DNA from: Acetobacteraceae bacterium UBA6159
GTDB taxonomy: Bacteria > Pseudomonadota > Alphaproteobacteria > Acetobacterales > Acetobacteraceae
Assembly: GCA_002422345.1 (NCBI GenBank)
Contig: DIUL01000066.1
Location: 1 to 5,095 of the forward strand
DNA length: 5,095 nucleotides
Direction of reading: 5' to 3'
The translations under genes and the position numbers were made by a program. The notes beneath the pieces are model-generated. The model saw nothing but the letters and a program-made list of their open reading frames with translations. It made no database searches and was not told where the DNA came from. Within the stretch, counting starts at the first letter, position 1. Each line of letters begins with the position of its first letter. Shown here piece after piece: positions 1-5,095 of the stretch.

Positions 1-1005
1 GGTGCATAATGACACGGGCGTCACGATGCCGCGCAGGCAGAGATAGACGGGCGCCATGCGGATGACGGTCAGGCTGAGGATCGCGTACAGCACGATCGCC
101 GCGTTCCAGTTCCGCAGGATCGCCGGCACGACGCCCCAGCCGAAGATCACCCAGGTCAGCATGGACAGGACCTGGCCGGCTGTCTCGGCGCCTCGCATCA
201 GGTCCTGCTTCGGCTTGGGATAGGTGCTCAGCAGCAGGCCGCCGACGAAGCAGGCGATGAAGCCGCTGCCGCCCAGCGCCTGCGCGGTGGCGAAGCAGGC
301 GGCCGCCTTCGCAAGCAGCGGGATGTCCATCCAGTGCGGGCTGATCCAGCCGCGCGCGTGGGAGAACACGAGCAGCCGAGCGCCGGCGAAGGTCACGGCC
401 AGACCGGTCAGGGCGCCGATGCCGATTTCCTCGACCACGACCAGGGTGACGTGGGCGACCGTCCCGTGCTCGACCTGGATGCCGGTGGCATAGCCGAGAA
501 GGATCAGCACGACGGGCACGCAGATGCCGTCGTTCAGCCCGCTCTCGAAGTTCAGGCTTTCCCGCACCGTTCGCGGCACGCGCGGGTTGGCGACCACCGG
601 CGCGCCCAGCGCGGCGTCGGTGGGGGCGAGGATCGCGGCCAGCAGAGCGATCTCCAGCAGGGCCAGCTCGGGGAACAGGATCAGCGCGCAGACCCCGCCC
701 AGGACGATGGTCAGCGGCAGGCCGACCAGCAGCAGGCGCCCCGGCACGCGCCAGTTGCGGCGGACCTCCCCCAGGTCGGCGTGCGCGGCATCGGCGAACA
801 GCACCATCGCCAGCGTCAGTTCGGCCAGCCCCTGCAAGTCCCGCACGGTCACAGTCAGGTGCAGGACGTCCAGCATCAGCGGACCCAGCACCACGCCCAC
901 GCCCATGAAGACGATGGGTGCGCTGGACCAGGACCGTTCGATCGCGCCCGCGACGGCGCTGTAGATCAGCAGGGCGATGGCCAGGAGGGCGACAGTCTCA
1001 TACAC
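1..1005 (-). CDS. CPA1-family cation:proton (Na+/H+) antiporter, 3' end beyond window
   Basis: Inner-membrane antiporter expected to exchange Na+ or K+ for protons; the ion is not decidable from sequence. Translating the minus strand from a GTG at 1005-1003 gives 335 residues with no stop, beginning MYETVALLAIALLIY. About ten hydrophobic segments are visible. Family hallmarks are ILAPTDAALG (residues 125-134, with the Thr-Asp pair at 129-130) and NFESGLNDG (152-160, with the Asn-Asp pair at 158-159). These correspond to the ion- and proton-binding TD and ND motifs of NhaP/NHE proteins. ALGGSGFIACFVGGL (244-258) is also typical. Relatives run to about 400-430 residues, so roughly the last 70-90 are off the window. 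GTG was chosen because the next in-frame ATG (residue 34) would remove the first membrane helix, and because AGGAAAG lies 10 bases upstream. The gene follows the multihaem cytochrome by 42 bases on the same strand and is probably co-transcribed with it. Confidence 0.9.
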   Translation of the reverse strand, partial: MYETVALLAIALLIYSAVAGAIERSWSSAPIVFMGVGVVLGPLMLDVLHLTVTVRDLQGLAELTLAMVLFADAAHADLGEVRRNWRVPGRLLLVGLPLTIVLGGVCALILFPELALLEIALLAAILAPTDAALGAPVVANPRVPRTVRESLNFESGLNDGICVPVVLILLGYATGIQVEHGTVAHVTLVVVEEIGIGALTGLAVTFAGARLLVFSHARGWISPHWMDIPLLAKAAACFATAQALGGSGFIACFVGGLLLSTYPKPKQDLMRGAETAGQVLSMLTWVIFGWGVVPAILRNWNAAIVLYAILSLTVIRMAPVYLCLRGIVTPVSLCT

Positions 1006-1015
1006 GCGCGCGTCA

Positions 1016-1022
1016 CTTTCCT
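1016..1022 (-). promoter_or_regulatory. Ribosome binding site of the antiporter gene
   Basis: On the minus strand AGGAAAG lies 10 bases before the GTG at 1005-1003. It is the only purine-rich Shine-Dalgarno-like stretch between the cytochrome stop codon and the antiporter reading frame, and it supports the GTG start. The spacing is slightly long, so the match is moderate. Confidence 0.5.
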
Positions 1023-1028
1023 GGCCCG

Positions 1029-1046
1029 CCGGCCGAACCCGGCCGG
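1029..1046 (-). other. GC-rich intercistronic hairpin
   Basis: CCGGCCG and CGGCCGG form a perfect 7-base-pair stem around the 4-base loop at 1036-1039. On the minus-strand transcript it begins two bases after the cytochrome TAA (1050-1048) and ends just before the antiporter ribosome binding site. No T-run follows, so it does not look like a standard intrinsic terminator. It could act as an mRNA-stability element or a partial attenuator that sets the ratio of the two products, or it may be chance in GC-rich DNA. Confidence 0.4.
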
Positions 1047-1047
1047 G

Positions 1048-4038
1048 TTATCGCGGTACCGCCACCGGTCCCGTCGAGACCAGCTTCAGCTTCCACGACG
1101 CGGCGGGTCCGTTCCTCAGGTCCAGGCCCGAGGCGATGTAGGCCAGCCGCTTCGTGTCCGCGCTCTGCGAGGTGCAGAAGCGGTCCTGCAGAAAATACGG
1201 CGGCGTGGCCTGATAGTGCAATGTCGCAACCACCGACACGGGCCGCGACGGCAGCCCGGTCAGCGGCACCCGGTAGGTGACGGTGCTGAAGCCGCCGTTG
1301 CGGTAGCCGGGATCGTCACCGACGCCGATTGATGTCGTGTCCTCGGCCAGTTCGGCCTGCGCGCCCAGGGCCTTGGCGATCGTCAGCCGGTCGGCGATCG
1401 GCAGGATGCCATGTGGCTGCAGGCGGTTGTCCTTGGCGACGCCGCAGATCGACAGGAAGCTGGTGGTCAGCGGCCCGGTCGCCGACTGGTCCCGCCCGCA
1501 TTGCGCGGGGCCGGAGGCGGGGGGCGCGGTCACCAGTTCCTCGAAGATCTGGGCCTGGTCCTGCCGGCCGATCGTGCGGTAGTGCGGCTGGTGCGTCCGT
1601 GCGTTGGGGTCGATGCGGGCGGAGCAGTCAGGCCGCCACCACATTTCACCGGGGATCGGCTTGCCGGCCTGGTCGACCAGCACGCCGGCCCCGTTCGTCC
1701 GGCCCGAAGCCCAGACCACCTTGCCGTTGGCATCCAGCGCCTGGAACTCGATGAAGGCGCGCCGGAAGCCGACGCCCGAGGGGAACTTGTGCCCCACCTT
1801 GTTGGTCACCCGGACCGTCGCGCTCAGGGTGTTGCTGGCGACGGTCATGCCCTCAACCGCGATGTCGGCGGTCTGTGTCTGGGCCTGCTTCACGATCGCG
1901 TCGCGCGTCACCCGCGACGGATCCGGCGCCAGATCCACCAGCATCGGATCGGTGCTCGGCAGGCCGAGGACATCGGCGAACTGGCCGGCCATGCGGACGA
2001 GGAAGTAGTTCAGGCCGACCAGCAGGTGCTTGGCGAAACCTTCCCGCACCGGCAGGTCGATATCGGCGGGGTTGGCCCCGTGCTCGACCGCCGGGAAGCC
2101 GCGGCTTTCTTGGATGCTGGCGATCTTGCTGCGATAGGGTTTGCCCTTGTCGTCCACGTTGGGCAGGTGGCAGCCCTGGCAGGACTGCGCCCGGTCGCCG
2201 GGGCCGAAGGGCAGGGGGCCGTCGGGGCTGGTGCCGGTGCGATAGGCGCTGAATGCCCACTCGGCATAGGTCGATTGTTCATAGACATAGCCCAGCGTTT
2301 CCGCCCCGCGCAGGATCGGCAGATGGACCGTGTGGCAGGTGCCGCAGAGTTCCGAACTCTGCACCGTCGCGTTATGCGCCGGCTTCATCGCCAGGACCGA
2401 GGCCATGGGCATGGTCTTCGGATCGGGGAAGGGACCGTTGATCGTGTCGGCCTTCCCGAGCAGGAAGCTGCCGGTCATCGTGCGGGCGAAGCCGGTCGTG
2501 TGGGGGTTCAGCGCCTCCTGCCGCTGGGCGACGCAGCGGTTGGCGGGGTCGTCCTTGACCGGAGCCTCGTCCTTCGCGCCGAGGGCGATGCGGTGGCAGG
2601 CGAGGCAGGACACGCCCTCCCGCGCCAGGGCGCCATAGCGAGCGTAGCCGGCATCGGGGTTGTTGAGCGGGAAGGGCACCGCGTCGACATGTGCGCGGGA
2701 GAAGGGGGCGCATTCCGATGACGCGGCTGCGCCGGCGGCAGGGGGAGGCGTGTCGATGCCGAACTGGCGCTGGCCCATCATGCCGTGGCAGCCGAGACAG
2801 GCATCCTGGATGAAGCTCGATTGCTGGGGATGGAAGGCCTCCACCTCACTGGCCAACTGGGCGAAGAAGATCGGATCGCGCCCGGCCAGCCCCATCGGGC
2901 TGAACCGCCAGCCGCCGAAGGGGGAGACGTTCGCCAGCGTGCCGTCGGGCAGCGGCTCGGTCATGTCATAGCTCAGGCCGGTGGAGCCGGCGCTGTGGCA
3001 GCCCGCGCATTGGTCGGAGGTAAGGAAGATGCCATGCGGGTTGGGGCCGTTGGCCGGTGCCCAGACAGTGTCGTAGGTGGCTGATGGCATGCGGGAGACG
3101 GTCTTGTCGGTCGGGATCGCCAGGTTGGGCAGGCCCAGCGCGGTCAGGAACGCCTTGCGGTCGACCGGCGGGGCGGCCGTGGGATGCGGGCCGCGGCCCG
3201 ATGTCAGCTCGCTATGGTGGTCGTCGCGCGGGGGCGGGGTGCCCGCCGGAACCCTGGGCGCGGTCTGGTTGGAGGAGCGGAGGAAGAAGTCCTGCACCAG
3301 AAAGTTCAGCGGTCGCCCGGGCTCCTTGTCGATGTTTGACAGGGCCGAGAAGGTGAAGTTGTCGCTGGCCGAGGCGTGGCAGTTCACGCAGTACTGGCCG
3401 AAGCCCATATAGGTCTCATTGTTGCCCGGGCGGGGCGGCCAGTCGGTGCTGGTATCGTCCCAGCCGAACCAGCCCCAGAACCAGCCATCCTGGGAGGCGC
3501 CGCGGTCGCGCACCATCAGGGCGGCGCCGCTGGAGGGGATCAGGCGCAGCGGGTCGATCCCGTCGCAGGCGGTGGGGGCGCCCTTGTACATCTCCTTGAT
3601 CATGATCGCGCCGTCGGGGACCTCCGGCGCGCCGGCGGCGGTTTCCGATCCGCTGCGGTTGGCCTTGAGCCAGGCGTGCATCTCGGGCGAGTACCAGATC
3701 ATCACCGGGGAATGGGTGGCGAAGTTGGTGCCGGTCCAGCCGCCATTGGCCATGGTGGCGACGAAGGGGCCGGCGGGGCGGATATACTTGTCCCGCACCC
3801 AGCCCGAGGCCGGGTCCCGGTGGCACCAGGCGCGCAGCCACTGGCCGAGTGCGGCCTCGTATTCGTTGAGTGGCAGGGCGCCGGGCTTGCGGACCACGGG
3901 GGCCAGGCTGGCGCAGAGCGCCGGATCGGTGACGGAAAGCGGCCTGGGCTGTTCGGCCGGACAGAGTTCCGAGGCCACGGCGCGCGCCCCGCACAGCAGC
4001 ATCACGCCGACCAGCAGCCTGCTCAGGGCCTTGCCCAT
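1048..4038 (-). CDS. Exported hexahaem c-type cytochrome with P460-like N-terminal region
   Basis: Predicted periplasmic redox protein of 996 residues; its substrate is unknown. Residues 1-23 form a signal peptide (MGKALSRLLVGVMLLCG, then AVAS before the likely cut). Six CXXCH motifs bind covalent haem c: CVNCH 217-221, CAGCH 344-348, CLGCH 414-418, CLACH 478-482, CGTCH 565-569 and CQGCH 620-624. Residues about 85-240 resemble cytochrome P460-type domains: HSPVMIWYSPEM, PDGAIMIKEMY, a DGWFWGWFG stretch, then the first haem motif. From about residue 725 there is no haem motif; VTNKVGHKFPSG followed by a GKVVWASG strand matches the C-terminal domain of many multihaem cytochromes of the c554/HAO type. 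Ten further cysteines could form disulfides. No membrane anchor is seen. An ATG at 4104 is in frame, but 4038 gives a clean signal peptide and has GGGGGA 7 bases upstream. The antiporter gene follows, and hslVU is divergent. Confidence 0.9.
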   Translation of the reverse strand: MGKALSRLLVGVMLLCGARAVASELCPAEQPRPLSVTDPALCASLAPVVRKPGALPLNEYEAALGQWLRAWCHRDPASGWVRDKYIRPAGPFVATMANGGWTGTNFATHSPVMIWYSPEMHAWLKANRSGSETAAGAPEVPDGAIMIKEMYKGAPTACDGIDPLRLIPSSGAALMVRDRGASQDGWFWGWFGWDDTSTDWPPRPGNNETYMGFGQYCVNCHASASDNFTFSALSNIDKEPGRPLNFLVQDFFLRSSNQTAPRVPAGTPPPRDDHHSELTSGRGPHPTAAPPVDRKAFLTALGLPNLAIPTDKTVSRMPSATYDTVWAPANGPNPHGIFLTSDQCAGCHSAGSTGLSYDMTEPLPDGTLANVSPFGGWRFSPMGLAGRDPIFFAQLASEVEAFHPQQSSFIQDACLGCHGMMGQRQFGIDTPPPAAGAAASSECAPFSRAHVDAVPFPLNNPDAGYARYGALAREGVSCLACHRIALGAKDEAPVKDDPANRCVAQRQEALNPHTTGFARTMTGSFLLGKADTINGPFPDPKTMPMASVLAMKPAHNATVQSSELCGTCHTVHLPILRGAETLGYVYEQSTYAEWAFSAYRTGTSPDGPLPFGPGDRAQSCQGCHLPNVDDKGKPYRSKIASIQESRGFPAVEHGANPADIDLPVREGFAKHLLVGLNYFLVRMAGQFADVLGLPSTDPMLVDLAPDPSRVTRDAIVKQAQTQTADIAVEGMTVASNTLSATVRVTNKVGHKFPSGVGFRRAFIEFQALDANGKVVWASGRTNGAGVLVDQAGKPIPGEMWWRPDCSARIDPNARTHQPHYRTIGRQDQAQIFEELVTAPPASGPAQCGRDQSATGPLTTSFLSICGVAKDNRLQPHGILPIADRLTIAKALGAQAELAEDTTSIGVGDDPGYRNGGFSTVTYRVPLTGLPSRPVSVVATLHYQATPPYFLQDRFCTSQSADTKRLAYIASGLDLRNGPAASWKLKLVSTGPVAVPR

Positions 4039-4045
4039 GGCGAAT

Positions 4046-4051
4046 TCCCCC
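4046..4051 (-). promoter_or_regulatory. Ribosome binding site of the cytochrome gene
   Basis: GGGGGA on the minus strand lies 7 bases upstream of the ATG at 4038-4036. It decides between this start and the in-frame ATG at 4104, which would place 22 non-hydrophobic residues in front of the signal peptide. Confidence 0.6.
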
Positions 4052-4066
4052 GATTGTGCCGACCCG

Positions 4067-4095
4067 ACGGTAGGCGGGCCGGTCCCCCGCGGCAA
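4067..4095 (-). promoter_or_regulatory. Possible sigma-70-like promoter of the cytochrome-antiporter unit
   Basis: On the minus strand TTGCCG (4095-4090) and TACCGT (4072-4067) are separated by 17 bases. This matches 4 of 6 bases at -35 and 3 of 6 at -10. A start near 4060 would give a leader of about 22 bases containing the GGGGGA ribosome binding site. The match is weak and chance is plausible in GC-rich DNA. Confidence 0.2.
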
Positions 4096-4214
4096 ATCTC
4101 CCAACCTTGGGCGTGCGCGTCTGTCATTGCGGCGCTAGATCAGTGTCAATTCGGCATCGACCCATGGCGGACCGGCCGGTTCGGCGCGGAACAAAGGCGC
4201 ATGAGGGGACTACT

Positions 4215-4244
4215 CTTGCCCTGGCGCCCCTGTCACGCCATCTA
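4215..4244 (+). promoter_or_regulatory. Possible heat-shock (RpoH-like) promoter of hslVU
   Basis: CTTGCC (4215-4220), a 17-base spacer and CCATCTA (4238-4244) resemble the alphaproteobacterial RpoH pattern of CTTG followed by C-C/T-TAT. The -35 is good and the -10 imperfect. hslVU is a known heat-shock operon in many proteobacteria, which makes the site plausible. Transcription would begin at about 4250-4252, at or next to the hslV ATG. Confidence 0.25.
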
Positions 4245-4251
4245 GCCGCCC

Positions 4252-4824
4252 ATGCAGAACAACCCATACGCCGCTGCTGACCCGATCGGGTGGCACGGCA
4301 CCACCATCCTGTGCGTCAGGCGGGATGGCAACGTGGCGATGGCCGGCGACGGCCAGGTCAGCCTTGGCCCCACCATCGTGAAGGGCAACGCGCGCAAGGT
4401 CCGCCGCATCGGTGACCCGCGGAAGGGCGGCGTCATCGCCGGCTTCGCGGGCGCCACCGCCGATGCCTTCACGCTCCTGGAACGCCTGGAAGCCAAGCTG
4501 GAGCGGTTTCCGGGGCAGCTTGAACGCGCCTGCGTCGAGCTGGCGAAGGATTGGCGGACCGACCGCTACCTCCGCCGGCTGGAGGCGATGATGGCCGTCG
4601 CCGACAAGGACCGCAGCTTCACCCTGACCGGCAACGGCGACGTGCTGGAACCCGAGGACGGCGTGATCGCCATCGGCTCGGGCGGCAACTACGCCCTGGC
4701 CGCGGCCCGCGCCTTGATGTCGGTGGACGGGCTGTCGGCCGAGGAGGTCGCCCGTCGCGCCATGAAGATCGCGGCGGAAATCTGCGTCTACACCAACGGC
4801 AACATCATCCTGGAGACCCTGTGA
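4252..4824 (+). CDS. hslV: ATP-dependent protease subunit HslV (ClpQ)
   Basis: Proteasome-like threonine peptidase that forms a dodecamer of two hexameric rings and degrades proteins unfolded by HslU in the cytoplasm. The 190-residue product has the HGTTIL motif; after removal of a 16-residue propeptide, Thr17 becomes the N-terminal nucleophile. AGDGQVSLG places Asp33, and KGNARKVRR places Lys44 and Lys49; these are Asp17, Lys28 and Lys33 in mature numbering, matching the active-site set of E. coli HslV. GSGGNYALAAARAL and the C-terminal NGNIILETL are also typical. The start is the first possible ATG: an in-frame TAG lies at 4243-4245, two codons upstream. No Shine-Dalgarno sequence precedes it. 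The E. coli enzyme loses only Met1, whereas this one carries a longer propeptide, as is common in alphaproteobacteria. The stop codon overlaps the start of hslU by one base. Confidence 0.97.
   Translation: MQNNPYAAADPIGWHGTTILCVRRDGNVAMAGDGQVSLGPTIVKGNARKVRRIGDPRKGGVIAGFAGATADAFTLLERLEAKLERFPGQLERACVELAKDWRTDRYLRRLEAMMAVADKDRSFTLTGNGDVLEPEDGVIAIGSGGNYALAAARALMSVDGLSAEEVARRAMKIAAEICVYTNGNIILETL
4811..4815 (+). promoter_or_regulatory. Ribosome binding site of hslU inside hslV
   Basis: TGGAG within the last codons of hslV lies 8 bases upstream of the hslU ATG at 4824-4826. Together with the TGATG stop/start overlap this points to coupled translation of the two subunits. Confidence 0.6.
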
Positions 4825-5095
4825 TGGAGGTCCCGACCTACTCCCCCCGCGAAATCGTGTCGGAGCTCGACCGGTTCATCGTGGGCCAGGGTGACGCCAA
4901 GCGCGCGGTCGCGATCGCGCTCCGCAACCGCTGGCGGCGCCAGCAGCTTCCCGACGCGATGCGGGAGGAGGTGGTGCCGAAGAACATCCTGATGATCGGC
5001 CCGACCGGCTGCGGCAAGACCGAGATCGCGCGCCGGCTGGCGAAGCTGGCACAGGCCCCGTTCCTGAAGGTGGAGGCGACCAAGTTCACCGAGGT
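4824..5095 (+). CDS. hslU: ATP-dependent protease ATPase subunit HslU (ClpY), 3' end beyond window
   Basis: AAA+ unfoldase that forms a hexameric ring, recognises substrates and feeds them into HslV using ATP. Only the first 90 residues of a protein normally about 435-445 long are present. SPREIVSELDRFIVGQ at residues 7-22 is the conserved N-terminal HslU motif, and ALRNRWRRQQL (32-42) follows. GPTGCGKT (59-66) is the Walker A loop, and APFLKVEATKFTE (78-90) is the strand leading toward the pore loop. The I-domain, Walker B and sensor motifs lie beyond the right edge. The ATG shares its A with the hslV TGA, so the two genes form one operon, as expected for subunits needed together. Confidence 0.97.
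   Translation, partial: MEVPTYSPREIVSELDRFIVGQGDAKRAVAIALRNRWRRQQLPDAMREEVVPKNILMIGPTGCGKTEIARRLAKLAQAPFLKVEATKFTE

Larger units (their letters stand above)
4039..4251. other. Divergent intergenic region
   Basis: This 213-base region separates the cytochrome and hslV start codons and must contain the promoters of both units unless longer leaders overlap the genes. It contains the perfect 10-base palindrome ACCGGCCGGT at 4171-4180, which could be an operator half-site pair or chance. The open reading frames crossing it extend from antisense of the cytochrome gene and look non-coding. No small RNA or riboswitch is recognised. Confidence 0.6.

Noticed and set aside
1029..1046. Intrinsic terminator after the cytochrome gene
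   Set aside because: The stem is good, but no T-run follows on the minus strand and the downstream gene starts almost at once.
1006..1050. Read-through fusion of cytochrome and antiporter, because both genes are in the same frame with only one TAA between them
   Set aside because: A fusion would join a periplasmic protein to a membrane protein through 14 unremarkable codons. The antiporter has its own start and ribosome binding site, and the shared frame has a one-in-three chance.
334..1332. 332-codon plus-strand open frame opposite the antiporter
   Set aside because: The opposite strand encodes clear antiporter motifs (APTDAALG, NFESGLNDG). The plus-strand product is rich in Gln, His, Asp and Arg and has no membrane or enzymatic signature.
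1411..2721. 436-codon plus-strand open frame opposite the cytochrome gene
   Set aside because: It lies wholly antisense to a gene with six CXXCH motifs. Its product is low-complexity, rich in Gly, Arg, Ala, Gln and His, as expected from the reverse of GC-rich codons, and it has no recognisable domain.
3969..4038. Lipoprotein signal for the cytochrome (cysteine in MLLCGARA)
   Set aside because: The residue before the cysteine is Leu, not Gly, Ala or Ser as a lipobox needs. The later AVAS fits signal peptidase I cleavage better.
4039..4104. Upstream ATG extending the cytochrome by 22 residues
   Set aside because: The extra residues are not signal-peptide-like and would bury the signal sequence. 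The ATG at 4038 has a good ribosome binding site.
3376..4245. 289-codon plus-strand open frame reaching into the intergenic region just before hslV
   Set aside because: Most of it is antisense to the cytochrome N-terminus and its composition is shadow-like. The part in the intergenic region has no coding character of its own.

Overview
This 5095-base window is GC-rich (roughly two-thirds G+C by eye) chromosomal DNA, most likely from an alphaproteobacterium. The HslV and antiporter sequences and the codon usage fit the Acetobacteraceae/Rhodospirillales, but that placement is inferred from protein character, not from a search. No mobile element, tRNA, rRNA or CRISPR array is visible.

The window holds two divergent transcription units separated by about 213 bases. 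The minus-strand unit has two genes. The first (4038 to 1048) encodes an exported cytochrome of 996 residues with six CXXCH haem-binding motifs, a cytochrome P460-like N-terminal region and a haem-free C-terminal domain with a GHKFPSG motif. Forty-two bases downstream, after a GC hairpin, a GTG-initiated gene (1005 to beyond the left edge) encodes a CPA1-type cation:proton antiporter that lacks only its C-terminus here. The antiporter has no ATG start.

The plus-strand unit is hslV (4252-4824) followed by hslU (4824 to beyond the right edge). They encode the peptidase and the AAA+ unfoldase of the HslVU (ClpYQ) protease, and the hslV stop codon and hslU start codon share one base. This is ordinary housekeeping proteolysis. 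hslV has no Shine-Dalgarno sequence, and a weak heat-shock-like promoter lies so close to its ATG that a leaderless message is possible.

The part least explained by known biology is the multihaem cytochrome and its pairing with an ion antiporter. The cytochrome should act in the periplasm as an electron-transfer or redox enzyme, and the antiporter in the inner membrane. A joint function is only inferred from their gene order. No clearly new system could be established from the sequence alone.
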